NCBI GenBank assembly: GCA_905221615.1
Contig: CAJNDT010000506.1
Coordinates: 124,001 to 188,000, forward strand
Direction: 5' to 3'
DNA: 64,000 bases
Source of the DNA: Symbiodinium sp. CCMP2592
Lineage: Eukaryota > Sar > Dinophyceae > Suessiales > Symbiodiniaceae
In this document: piece by piece, positions 11,974 to 23,382 of the stretch
Layout: every line of letters begins with the position of its first letter
Position numbering within the stretch: position 1 is the stretch's first letter
The notes under the pieces: generated by a model
What the model was told of the DNA's origin: nothing
The model's input: only the letters and a program-made list of their open reading frames with translations
Databases searched by the model: none
Made by a program: the position numbers and the translations under genes

Positions 11974-12352
11974 CATGTGCATGTGTACCGTGTATGTATA
12001 CACAAACGAACAGTATGAAAATACATGTGAATGTGTGTAGGTATGTATGTATGTACGCGTGTATACATGTTCGTATTTGTATGACACATGTATATGGGTG
12101 TGTGTGTATATGTATGCGCACGTGTATGTGTATGGGCATGTGTATGTGCTTGTGCATGTGTATGCCTAGAACTATGCCTATGCGTATGTGTAGGTGCATA
12201 TGTATATATGCAATAAACGCACATGCAGACGAAGCTATACATATGTAGATATATAGGTACGGATATGGATACTGACAGACACCCAGGTTTGGATACAGAT
12301 GTAGATGCAGATATATGAGCTACCATATACATGTATATATATATATATATTC
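11974..12352. repeat. TG/TA-rich degenerate microsatellite
   Basis: Runs of TGTATG, GTGTGT and TATATA with point variation across about 380 bp. A similar block recurs at 16.24-16.5 kb. Confidence 0.9.
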
Positions 12353-12359
12353 TTCTGGA

Positions 12360-13740
12360 GAGCAGGTTGCTGTGGGGCCTGGGTTTTTGTAGACCCGCTT
12401 TTTGTATCATATTTACATGCTAACAACTTCAAGCACTTGGAAAGTATGCGCAACATTACACCACAAAGTCCCGTACGCTTCTATTCCTGTGCAATGTATT
12501 CAAGGTCAGGTTTAGCATGTGTATAGTCAAACGTCAGCGGGTACGACACTGCGGCATCGAGTGGCTACGTATCCAAAGTTCCTCCCACAACAACTATCAC
12601 AGTCAGGAAACACCGTAAATACCGTGTATTCTGTACTTTATCAAACCAAGTCTTGGGGTAGGCCACATAGACTCGACATATCCCTCACGGAGCCGTATAT
12701 CTTATCCCCGCAATACTCTTCATCCCATCAAGCCAATCTACCCAACACCAGAACTCAACGCATCATCTGCTTTGGCATGCAGTGTTCGGTTGTTGGAGAA
12801 CCTGTACGCATTGAATTAGCGTACCTATTTGGCAGAGTGCACAGGCATCCAAACAAGTGTTTAGGTCAGTGCTTTGAATGTATTATTACATGTCAACAAA
12901 TATGGTTGAGATCAATATTATATGTATTAACATGTTTTATGACTGTCAAGGAGTCAAGGAGCCAAGGAGTAACGAAAAGCTGCCTGTGGTTAATAAGTCT
13001 GCTACTTGTCGAAGATGACTCAAATCCTGTTTGCGCATGTTCATGTCCTGCTGGCTGCTATAGCTACTTTCTCTTTGGTTACCCACAACCTACAATCCAA
13101 AAGAGCATCTGGATCAATATGAGATCTAGATCCGCACATCTGGTTGTATGGAGCCGCCGCTGACGCCTCGCTCGGGGAAGCTCGAACCCTTATGGTCCAG
13201 GCCTTTGCATGATCTTGCATGGCCTTCATGTCCACAAGTATCTGTATCAGAAATGTTTTGGTTTGATATCCAATCAACCCCTTCGTATACCTCCGGTAAA
13301 AAGGTGGCAAAGATTGGACCTCTGAGCTATGTTGTAACAACACTTGTGTTTACACGGGAAGACCAGCATACGCATATATGGTGCCGCGTCGCCGCGTCGC
13401 AGGCCCCCCCCCCCCCACCCCCCATGGTATGCCCCCCGCCCTTGCCCAGGCCAGGCCTCTCGTCCCAGCAAACAGTTATCCACGCAACTCCCCCCCAAAA
13501 CATACCTCTCCTTAGCAAACGGGGAGAGCGGGAGGGGTAACCAACAATCCATAGACCCACAAGACAGAGAACCACAGGGCCCCTTCCCCTTCCCCTCCCC
13601 TTCGACATACAGATGAGAATGATGGCGATGATGTTGTGCCCAATGATGTTGATGTGCTATTCCCAGTGTGGCTGTTGGTGGTACCTTTGCTTTTGTGTTG
13701 CTCTGGGCTTCGGCACCGCATGCTCATTGCTTTATTTGAG
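12360..13740. other. Gene-free stretch with dispersed repeat
   Basis: No supported gene. The segment near 12.61-12.68 kb (AACACCGTAAATACC followed by a CAAACCAAGTCTTGG type sequence) resembles 15.59-15.65 kb, so it is a diverged dispersed repeat. A poly-C tract lies at 13,403-13,424. Confidence 0.5.
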
Positions 13741-13825
13741 GACTCATGCTCTCACAGTCTTTTTCTGCACCAGTGGGCAGAGGTCACAAGTGCCAAGACT
13801 GCCGTTTTGGCATATCCATATCTGC
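13741..13825 (+). repeat. Direct repeat, copy 1 (about 85 bp)
   Basis: Begins GACTCATGCTCTCACAGTC and ends near TTTTGGCATATCCATATCTG. A near-identical second copy lies at 13,896-13,980, separated by about 70 bp that include a GAGCGAGCGACGG motif. Confidence 0.9.
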
Positions 13826-13851
13826 ACCGAGGCGTGGGCGGGCGTGGCGGG

Positions 13852-13894
13852 ATCTTGAGCGAGCGACGGTTCGCAATCGTCCTCAAGAAGACAA
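13852..13894 (+). repeat. 40-bp flanking repeat, left copy
   Basis: Contains CTTGAGCGAGCGACGG and TCGCAATCGTCCTCAAGAAG. An almost identical copy in the same orientation lies at 14,968-15,009. The two copies bracket the tyrosine recombinase remnant. Read on the minus strand it encodes FLRTIANRRSLK, a peptide I believe recurs in dinoflagellate predictions. Confidence 0.85.
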
Positions 13895-13895
13895 G

Positions 13896-13980
13896 GACTC
13901 ATGCTCACACAGTCTTTTTCTGCACCAGTGGGCAGAGGTCACAAGTGCCAAGACTGCCGTTTTGGCAGATCCATATCTGC
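13896..13980 (+). repeat. Direct repeat, copy 2 (about 85 bp)
   Basis: Differs from the copy at 13,741-13,825 at only a few positions (for example CTCACAC for CTCTCAC, and GGCAGAT for GGCATAT). Confidence 0.9.
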
Positions 13981-14014
13981 AGCTCCACCCATTCCACCCG
14001 GTAGTCGCTCGCGA

Positions 14015-14990
14015 TCATCCTCGCTGCAAAAGTTGAAACCACATGGCGGGCAAAATGCCCGTGGTTGTAAAGAACTCAACCCGGCGCACCACGTCAGCAA
14101 AATCCTCGAGAGGGGCGAAAACAAGAGAGCGGTGCAGCGAAGCCAGGCTAGGCAGGTACTGCACCGAAGAGACCTCCTGGATGTATATTTCCATAATCTT
14201 CGGCGTCAGCCATCTGCCACGGCGGCGCACAAGCTCGGAGTTTTCGTCTGCAAGCAGAAGCCAGGTCGCTCCGCCGGCTCGTAAAGAAGCAAGTTCCAAC
14301 CCAGGGCCGGAGGCCGAACTGCCGTAGGAAAGCTTCAAAGCGCAGCAGAGTTGCTTAAAGCGGTTGCGCAGAGTTTGGCCCGAAGAGGGCCACAGCCTTT
14401 CGTGAGGCCGAAGGCGGCCAAAGGCCAGAGTTATAATTTTCAAGACGTCGGGCTGATCAATCCTCACCGACTGGTGCCTCGCTGCAAGGAACCTCGTTTT
14501 CGGCTCATTGATGGTGAGGAAGGCGAAGTCGATGGTGTGCCAAACGTCGGAAAGGAAGGTAAGGTCCTTGCGGTATGCTAAGAGCCTCACCTACGCGGAG
14601 TAGCCCTCCCCAGGCGAGGGCGAGCATCCCAGCAGTTCTGGGCCAGCCCCACAACAGACTTGTCGAAACCAGAGCAAGGAGGACCTGCCAGGGCATAGCA
14701 ATATGATGCCGCCCAGGCTCGGCACGCTTCCATGAGAAAGCCAGATCCCAGGACGGCTGCAATAGCCGGCGAAGTTTCGGCACCTTTGCAGAATAGGCAT
14801 TCAAAAGCTCGCTGTAGTGGCTGTACAGGCGGTTGCTGTGGGAAGACAGAAGCGACCAGGAGCCAGGACGAGGAGCAGTGAGCCGGACACGCAGACCCCA
14901 CCAGCCGGAAGAGGAGCCGAGGGAGAGGACCTCCAGGGCTCCGAACAGCCAGGCTGGAGCCATGAATCTTGAGCGAGCGACGGTTCGCAA
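14015..14990 (-). pseudogene. Tyrosine recombinase remnant, frameshifted
   Basis: Two overlapping minus-strand frames together resemble the catalytic half of a tyrosine recombinase of retroelement type. The upstream frame (14,990 to about 14,590) ends in LALAWGGLLRVGEAL. The downstream frame (about 14,590 to 14,015) continues LAYRKDLTFLSDVWHTIDF and carries SLRAGGATWLL (Arg box), ELVRRRGRW (where HxxR or W is expected) and MEIYIQEV (Tyr). A single frame change near 14,590 splits the gene. The N-terminal half is short, so this is a decayed fragment of a YR-type mobile element, not an active gene. Confidence 0.7.
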
Positions 14991-15009
14991 TCGTCCTTAA
15001 GAAGACAGT
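14968..15009 (+). repeat. 40-bp flanking repeat, right copy
   Basis: Same motif as 13,852-13,894 with one or two substitutions (CCTTAAG for CCTCAAG). Same orientation. Confidence 0.85.
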
Positions 15010-15533
15010 GTGAAATTCGTGCTTAGCTTGTGATGTTCTTGCCAAAAATTGTATCGACCGTTGTCATACCCGGCCAAATTGCGGTTGGGTTCGTTAAAAG
15101 TAAGTTTGAGCACGAATTTGAATGATTTTCATTCGGGACTCTTGAGCAAGGGACCGGAGGAGAGTGCGGATGGGGATCATGACCACCATGTTGGTGGTCA
15201 TTATCATAACCAGAATATTCATCTCTGTCATTGGCTTTGGAGCTCAGGGCAGGTCGGAATCCAGTCGAACTGTATCACATCCTAAGGCCAAAACCCTTAG
15301 CAGCCGGACGCCCAACCATCAATAGCCATGGAAGGGGGCACAGCTGACCGCAGCCACAGGGGGGAGGGGAGGGGGGAGCCCACACCACAGCGAACCACAG
15401 GGGGAGGAGGGGGGGATACCATCGGGTGGGGGGGGAGGGGGGGCCTAGCAGCGCTGCACCATATATTCACCATATTCCACAAAAGTAAACCCTGTGTTTA
15501 TGAACAACTCTTCTGCTTATGAACAAGGCCAAG

Positions 15534-15545
15534 TGTTTATAAACA
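15534..15545. repeat. Palindrome TGTTTATAAACA, copy 1
   Basis: Perfect 12-bp palindrome. A one-mismatch version (TGTTTATGAACA) lies at 15,495-15,506. Confidence 0.8.
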
Positions 15546-16025
15546 ACCGACCACATAACATTGTGCTTCCCATACGCAGAAACACCGTAAATACCAGTGA
15601 TTGCATTGTTTTCTCAATCAAACAAGGTCTTGGTCTAAACCACATGAACCGATATGTTGATGTTGAAAAAGTTCAGTTAACGTACCAATGTGTCAGTGTG
15701 CAAGATTTGCAATAAGGTGAGGTTTGTGAATTTGTTGGTTGGAGTCAATGGCGAGGTCCTGGTGCTGCTGGGGTGAGGGTGGGGGAAGGGGGGGGAAGAA
15801 GTGTGGCTTGATGTTGGACAAAACCCCCCCCCCCCCCCCCCCCCCTCCACCGCTTCCCCGCGACATCACGGCATATATAAATGAATAGGAAGAAACATAC
15901 AACCAGCAGCACGTATAAGACAAGAAGACAAGAGTTAACTATAGTAGATCATATAATAGACACAAACGACAACGAGCAAATCCAACAAACTCAAAACGCT
16001 GAAAGCACGGTATACCGAAACGCAG

Positions 16026-16056
16026 TGTTTATAAACAAACCCTGTGTTTATAAACA
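16026..16056. repeat. Palindrome TGTTTATAAACA, copies 2 and 3
   Basis: Two perfect copies at 16,026-16,037 and 16,045-16,056, spaced 19 bp start to start. AACCCTGTGTTTA also occurs at 15.49 kb. Confidence 0.8.
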
Positions 16057-16554
16057 GACCGCGGGGGTTGAAACAATTCAGAGTTGATGTGTAGTTGGAA
16101 ACAAAAACGTGCGCGCATGCGCACCAAACGAGCGACCAACTGACACAGAAACCCGCGCACAACCATTCGAAACATTAAAAAAAACTGAAAATAGTGGGTT
16201 GCCAAAACGCAGCCCCCACAGCCTCCTCTTCTGTGTATATATATATATATATATGTATGTGTACAAATACATATATACGGTACATATATATATATATATA
16301 CTGTATATATGCACATGACATGCATTCATGCATGCATACATACATACGTACAGACATGGACACAGAGAGAGAGAGAGAGAGCCTGCGCACATACTTGCAC
16401 ATGAACATATGAACATGTACATAAATACATAAACATCTTATAAGGAGAGAGGGAGTGTGTGCGTGTGTGGGTGTGAGATTGTCTATATGCCTTTGCATGT
16501 GTCTATTACATCTATGCCCAAATCTGTATCCATATTTTCTAGTCTACATCCATG

Positions 16555-18350
16555 ACATATCTAAACAGTCGTCAGTTCGCCTGGTGTACGTTTCATCGCT
16601 GATCGCCATGAGATCCTTGGCTGCTCCACTCGGGCAAGCAAAAGCATGCACTTCCATGCATGTCACGGTCACCACAGCGCAACCAGGCAGATTGACTCAA
16701 TCAAGCCCGCGGAACCCTTCAGTGCAGCCGAGACGGGTCTGAAAGAAGAGAAGTCAGAATCCGAATCTGGATGAACCCTGCATTGATAGAAGGAACCTTC
16801 TCTTCAAGAACTTGGCTGATGCGCTTCAGCTCGTCGGATCCAGTGACGGTGCCCAGCGGATTTCCAGGCGAAGACAGCACGGCAAACTGCGAAAGCTGCA
16901 GAGTCTACGAAAAAAATGGATTTATGTGGTCTTGTCGTTCTATGGCACACCAGGGATGCCCTCCAATGAAGGAGCGGACACGAAGCTGCTAGCCTTTGTC
17001 CTGTGCGTCACGGCAGCATCGATTGCCTGCAGTGGTGGGAACATCAGGAACAGATGACGCGGCCAGCAGCCGTCCTACAAAGCAAACCCAAAGAGCCTCC
17101 GCTGTGAGGACACCGTTCTTCAAAGGCACCTCTACAGGCTTGCCACCTGCACAGTGCCACGAGCAAACTCCTTCAGACCGTGACCTGCCAATCGCAGGGA
17201 AGACAGCACACGAAGACCAGCCTGCCATCACCACAGCCTGCCCGGCATCGACTACTTTCGCCCTGTCGCTTGCTCCACTGGAGAGTCTAGCCAAGCCGCC
17301 CACTTCATGTTTGGCCAGTTCGGGGTTGGCACGATAACCTCATCACCCTCATTCAGGAAGGTGTGCAGGATCACGGTGACCTCGAAGGGAAGCACCGTGC
17401 GTATGCCAAAACTAGACTTGGATCTTCTCGGTTCCGACTGTATGTAAAATACGGCATTCATTGAGTCCAGACCGAACATGCCATAGTCTGCTGAAAGTCA
17501 TAGCAAGACCGTGGAATACTAAGTCCTGAAAGCGCAAGAGCTCTACCAGGATCCTGATGCAAAGACCTAAGAGAACTCATCGTGCTACGAAGATGTCGAA
17601 CGAAAGTTCTGATTGAAACCCTGCCTAAGGCCTTAAGGCATAAGTGGAACTGCTGGCAATGACTGCTGGGCTCTTGGTGCAACTCAACAGGATGTCGAAA
17701 CGATTCTGCATGTTGGGCGAGATCATTCCAAGAAGGTGCCTACTGCGATCGAAACAAAGCGCACTGCTGATCTTTGTTGGTTCAATGCTTGCCGGTCGGA
17801 TCAGAGACTGCCAGCTTTGAAAGGACGAGTCGCAGCAAGAAAGATGAATTGACAGTCCGATACGGATCAGCAGAACGCCCTCCGCACAATCGGACGACCA
17901 GACGGTTTGACAATGGGACGGCGAGACGACAGGAACACGAGTCCGGACAGCCTTGCATGTCGGGACGAGTGTTCGGCAGCAACATGGACTCCTGCCCTGT
18001 TCGTGAAGGCAAACGTGGGCAAACAACACGGACCAAGATGACCCAGGCTAGCCCTTACAGGGACAGCCGAGAGGCCGCTTCCATGCCACCGTTGCAAACC
18101 ACGAAGCGGTCTGGATCTACTGCCGACTCGTACTCCTCAGGGCACTTGGGCTTAAGATTCGACCTGCGCTTCCATTTCCAGCCCCGTTGCCTGTGATGCG
18201 CGCTCTGCCAGCGCGGACCGAAGTTGTGGAATTCCAGCCGCTGGGGCGTAATGTACATGGCCCTGACGAAGAGCTTCAGAACATGCCTCCTGGCTGTGGC
18301 CGAGCAGAAATCCCCCGCACACTGTCTCAAATGTGACGGTGGAGAGCAAG
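16555..18350 (-). CDS. PLP-dependent aminotransferase, class I/II (several exons)
   Basis: Scattered minus-strand exons match the fold-type I aminotransferase order. From the 5' side: 18.19-18.33 kb encodes EALRQGHVHYAPAAGIPQLR (the Y..G...LR block). 18.08-18.13 kb encodes FVVCNGGMEA. 17.30-17.40 kb encodes HTFLNEGDEVIVPTPNWPNM (the GDEV..P.P.Y strand). 16.76-16.91 kb encodes FAVLSSPGNPLGTVTGSDEL (the PxNPTG block). 16.56-16.64 kb encodes KDLMAISDETY (the DExY block that contacts PLP). The family transfers amino groups between amino and keto acids. I did not find the exon with the PLP lysine, so the 3' part may lie in the repeat-rich stretch below 16.5 kb or be lost. Substrate cannot be inferred. 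Confidence 0.7.
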
Positions 18351-18359
18351 TTTGTTCAA

Positions 18360-19990
18360 CGGCCGAGAAAAAGCAAGATGTGAGATGCTAATGCACGCAG
18401 AGCCTCGGAAACCGGTTCGTTGAGTTTGCAAAACTATATTTCACAGACCTGTGAGGGACTGCACTGGGATGCCAGCTATGACAATGTCAGGCTGACATCT
18501 GTGCATCGGGTCCTTGATGTGCGAGGGTGTGTCAAAGTCTGGTCGGCCTTACACAGCATTCGTCTTTGTCTGCAATCATGTCAGACATACATACAAGTGT
18601 TTGGAGATCTGTGCTCGCCACCTATGTGCCAGTTGATGACGTCTTTTCCCGCATCACGCAGCGCCATCGACTTGCTCATGACCTGACTGCACTTTGCCAT
18701 GCGGGTTGCCAACATGGATTGCCAAGACCTCTCCTACTCGTAGGATACAGAGCAAGTGCCATCAGTTCAACACGTGCACAGTGCGCATGAAAGGCCAACT
18801 GTTCCCCGGTCTCCAACAACCCCAAAGCGTTGCGGCAGACGAGACTGTAACACCACCATTGTTGCCAGTATTCGAAAAGCAACAAGCGACAAGGCAACTG
18901 TAGCAACGATTGCTTCGCCTAAAGCAGGTTGAGTGCAGAGCGCGATGAGCACGGGATGGTTTGTGGCTTGGTATATAGTTGCAGACACGGATCATGTTCG
19001 CGCACGGGTGACAGAGAAACTCGTTGCCATGATGCCGGTGACACTTGGGCTTGTGTGAAAATCTCCTCACGTGGGCAACGAATAGACGCACAAGAAACGC
19101 ATCGGGGCAGGCCTAGGGCAGCACCACCATTACGACAAAGTCGCGGGCACACGTGGCAAATCATGCAAACATGAAGGACCAGAAAAGACTGTAGAGAAGA
19201 GCCATCACACCAAACGTTACAACAGTGCATTCACCGAAACACAAAACGTTCGTTAAAATGTAACGACATGTGAAAGGTCGCACAAGATTTTGCATGTGTA
19301 CAACTAAAGATCTATGCAAGCGGCTTCTCGAATTCCACTCCCCGGAATCTGTAAGATTCTGCTGGCCAATCGAGGCTGCCATAGCGTCTTTTGCGCCATC
19401 GCAGACCGATCGCGTTTTCTAGTCTCAATCTGGCTGACTGATGCATGTGCAGGATACATGGCACGCTGCCGCAGTTGCTCACAATGGCTTTGGACCGCGT
19501 GCACGAAACATGGTTAGGTGGGCATCTGGTGCCTGCAAGGTTGTGGAGCTGTCGAGCCGGACCGGATGAGCACAGCTTAAAACAGCTCCAACAAAGCAGT
19601 AAAGGACGAAATATCCGTCCCCTAATTTCGCACTGCGGCTCCAACATGACTCCGTGACAATGCAACATGGTGCTAGCATGATTTTGGTGGGAACTACACT
19701 GGCCCGGCCTCCTTTTTGGTAACGAAGGGTGCGCAGCGTGCATTGCCCTTGGAGCGGTCAAACACTGACACGGCAGGAAGCCGCCTTCTCTCCCTTTAAA
19801 ACGGTACCCGCCTGAGGAGATCGTAGTGTTGAAACGTAAAGGGTTGGCCATCAAGGCATGCGCAGGCTATACACGAACGTTTGTTCTCATCGCCTTCGGG
19901 ATGCCAGTTCCCGCGCCCGCGGCACATGAATACAGAAATGTCGGAGGCCTCACTTGCATAGAAAGGGAAAGCCCTCCTTGAAAAGATGAG
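18360..19990. other. No gene assigned
   Basis: Stretch between the aminotransferase exons and the reductase gene. It may hold the aminotransferase N-terminus and the reductase 3' region, but no exon could be supported. Confidence 0.45.
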
Positions 19991-19996
19991 AAAGCT

Positions 19997-20653
19997 CTAC
20001 ATTTGAAACGATTCGGCATGCACGTGAACGTGAGCCCCCTTTGGGTCGCTGTGCTTCTTGGCGGCTTGGAAGCAGTCGTCGACTAGGGCGCCCGGGCCAC
20101 AAACGAACACGCCGATGTCAAGGATATCCCGTTTCTGCGCGCTCTGCACGGCAGCGGCGATGATCCCGGGCACGTCGGGTCGTCCCTTAAGGACATAGGG
20201 CGGCAAGGGGATGGATTCCTTTCCACTGTAGTGAAGCCGCCGGTTGTCTGGGTTGCGGTCGAAGTAGGCTCCACAAGTGCTGCTGAAGTACTCCCCGGCG
20301 ATATGCTGGAGCAAGGAGGCGGATCGGCAGCTCCAGACCACGTGGACGTCCTTGCCTTGGCGGATCAGATGGGGTACCATTGAGGCCGCCGGGGTCACCC
20401 CCACGCCGCCCACGACGAAGATGATGATCCGCATCGGCTCAAGAGACCCCAAGCCGCCACCATAGGGACCAGACATGTAGAAGGTCAGTGGCTTGTTGGG
20501 ACTCTGCTTTACAATCTTGTTGTGCAAAGCCTGGGTCCAGGTCTTGCCTGGGCAAACCTTCCAGATGAACTCCACCTCCGCATACTCCTTGTCAATGCCA
20601 CCGCACTTCCGAACGATGGCTGTAAACGGGTGGCTCAGTGCGCTCCCAGCGTC
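19997..20653 (-). CDS. Last exon: FAD/NADPH-binding domain
   Basis: Encodes LSHPFTAIVRKCGG (flavin HPFT motif), then FYMSGPYGGG, FVVGGVGVTPAASM (NADPH binding) and VFVCGPGALVDDC. It terminates QM-stop after a VHVHAESF tail. The acceptor is an AG at 20,654-20,655. The intron 20,654-20,782 has GT-AG ends and joins in phase 0 after GAWLS. FRE/NOX proteins end with the same order of motifs. Confidence 0.85.
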   Translation of the reverse strand, partial: DAGSALSHPFTAIVRKCGGIDKEYAEVEFIWKVCPGKTWTQALHNKIVKQSPNKPLTFYMSGPYGGGLGSLEPMRIIIFVVGGVGVTPAASMVPHLIRQGKDVHVVWSCRSASLLQHIAGEYFSSTCGAYFDRNPDNRRLHYSGKESIPLPPYVLKGRPDVPGIIAAAVQSAQKRDILDIGVFVCGPGALVDDCFQAAKKHSDPKGAHVHVHAESFQM

Positions 20654-23348
20654 CTCAGAAAAGCTGCTCTGAACTTTACGTCTATCCAAAATTGCACGTT
20701 GCCTCTAGCTCTAATCATAAGCTCATCCTTTCAACAAGGCTTGCCTCCCTCAAAAGATCAGCAAAGATTCCAGAGACGCCACGGAGAGCCAGGCACCGGG
20801 AAACAGGGTCGTCTTCTTCCGGAGCTTCACGGCGATGTGGGCCGGGCCCCCGTCCGCAGGAAGCACCCTGGCAGTGCCGACCACTCGAGCAGGAACCATC
20901 AAAACATCGTAGCGGCTGTACAGAAAGTCCCCAATCCAAAAAAATGCAGCTGAGCCGATCCAGGCCATGGCACCCCAAAAACCCCGACAAAGCATGCCGT
21001 CAACGTTGAGAGAGAGGATGTGCAGGTTCGCCACAATAACTATGACAGGTGCCAGGAAGTGAGTGACCTTGCAAAACACTGTACCACCGAACCCGGAAAT
21101 TGTTGATGCTGAAGGGAAACACAATAAGAATGCACACCAAGAGCGTGTAGGCGGTCGTCACCTGATGCTCCGGCAGCATGTCCGGCCCGAAGGCAACCAT
21201 GTACAGGATCCCATGCAGAAGCATGTAGATGCTGGCCACGGAGCCCACCACGTAGTGAGCCTTGAGTGTCTTTTCGTAGGAGATCTGATACATAGTCCAT
21301 GCTAAGGACCAGCGACGGGTTCCCAGGTAAGTGGCGATGGAGATCATGTATACCGTCATTCGGCCAATCCAGCCTGGCACGGTAAAATCGGGCAGGTAGT
21401 AGAGCTCGTAGTGGATCGCCCAGAAGGTGGAGAGCAGCGCGGTGGCCGTCAGGAACCAGAGCAACATCACGGCAACCCCGATCGGCATCTCCAGGTAGCT
21501 GTTCAAGAGGTTCCCTAGGCAACCTGTAAGAGGCTTGGCCACAATTGGCCTGCGGAAGATCCTGTCTTGCATGGCAGGGCTCATGAACACAGGAGACACG
21601 TGGTGGAGAAACCAAGGGAAAAGCACATAGGCAACGAAGGCCAAACCATCCAAAATGTTCTGCTCGGTGAATGCCTGCTCTGCACGTGGGTCACAGGAGC
21701 CCTTGATGGGGAGCCCATCGAGAGCACCCTTCGCATGAGCCATGGCAAAGTAAGCCGTAGCATCCTCTCCGCACATTGGCTCAATGACCGCAGTGCCAGC
21801 ATCATGGTCTGGCATGTAGAAAGTGAGGTCATAGACGTTCCCATGGACACAGGACCAGCAGTCTGTGGGGGTGTTGTGCTTGGCAATCTCGCTGAGGACC
21901 AGGGGTGTCTGTCTTCCCACGCTCTGAGGTACTGAAGTTCCGCCGTACTTCCCCATGAGAACCGCGCCCTTGTTCACGAGGATTTGCAGATAGGTCCACG
22001 GATGCTTCCCCACGAAGGACGTTGTACCATCGCCACCACACCATGCATGCACCGAGCCATCTCCGCCACTGTGCTTGTATGCAGACACATCGTAGACTCC
22101 ACAGCCCAGGACCATCCAACAGTCCGTGGGTGTGTTGTGCATCTGCAGCTCTGCGTCCGTCACGGTGGTCGCGGGTGGAGTCGGCTCGTCTGCTTGGCAC
22201 TGCCTTGCAGGGACCTGGCCAGTTGGCCCTGTCATTGACTCTGGGGCTGCAATGCCGTTGCCTTGGGTCGGCGTGGAACCACCGCTAGTGCAGCTTCCCA
22301 CACAGCCCTTCATGGTTGCGAAGCGCTTTTGCACCATCATCGTGATGTAGCTCTGGGGGTGCGATGCAGAGTCGAAGGACCGAGTCCCGTCTGCTCCACA
22401 AGAGGCCTGAATGCTCATCCGACCTCCTGAGTGCCGGTCCAGGTAACCTGCAATCGCAACACCAACTCACAGCCGAGAATCTATTGAGATCTAGGTTTGG
22501 GAAAATGAGCGTTAGACTGATAGACGAGGTAAATGCTCCGGGTGGCCGGTGACGTCCAGGACATAGCCGTGCACTGCCATCCAGCAATCCGCCGCGATGT
22601 TATGCTTTGCCACCTCGTCCATGGTCAGTGGAGCAAGCTGCACGTTGCCGGAGTCAAGTGCTGGCTGCTCGCCAGTGATCTTGCCCTGTGGGAAGCCGCC
22701 CTTCTGTGCTAGGGTTGTCATGTAGCCTACTTTGTGGTTCTTGTCGAAAGACCTCGTGGCATTGGCACCGCAGAGGATTCCGACGCTGGATGCACCGCCC
22801 GTGTGCTTGGGCAGGTAGGCTGTGACCTGAGGCAGAGGCCCAGACCGAACAAAGCAATATTTGTAGCAACAGGAGTGGCATGACGAAATGAGCCGCCAAG
22901 TCACATCCCAGATGATGCCTTCAGAGCCAAGGAGGATCCAACAGTCCTGAGTCGTAGAATGCATGGCCAGCTCCTCCCAAGCGATCAACCTGTCTGGAAG
23001 CATTCCTGCAGGAAGCTGGAAGGTGCAACCTCGTCCCAGAATTGTCGTCGTGGTCCCAACTTTCGTGATGCCATAATCGTCAATTGCCTCCTGGAGCTCA
23101 TCAGGTCCGTGCACGCAGTCGAAAGAGGCTGTTGCATCGAGCCCGCAAAGAGCGGCCACGTTGGCCCGGCCACCGTCATGTTGTGCCAACAAGCCCTCGG
23201 AGGCGTAAACATTTCCGTAGACGGACATCCAGCAATCCGCTTCCTTGTTGTGTCTCTGCAAGAAATCCGTGGAGCCGCCCGTGAGCGTCACCTGTGGCGC
23301 TCAAACCCCCCTAACAAGGCTAGGATGTCTACAAAATCTGACGAAACC

Positions 23349-23382
<34 letters not shown>

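Larger units (their letters stand above)
15010..16540. other. Gene-free, repeat-rich stretch
   Basis: Contains G-rich tracts (15,358-15,444), a poly-C run (15,824-15,845), three exact copies of the palindrome TGTTTATAAACA, and TA/GA microsatellites (16,235-16,383). No supported coding region. Confidence 0.6.

Noticed and set aside
11793-12352. Long open frames rich in Arg/Glu or Leu/Ser across GA and TG/TA repeats
   Set aside because: They follow from the microsatellite on both strands and have no domain or paralog support.
16560-16640. Plus-strand RLVYVSSLIAMRSLAAPLG resembling an aminotransferase Lys strand
   Set aside because: The opposite strand encodes the expected ISDETY block in the order of the other minus-strand exons, so the plus reading is antisense coincidence.
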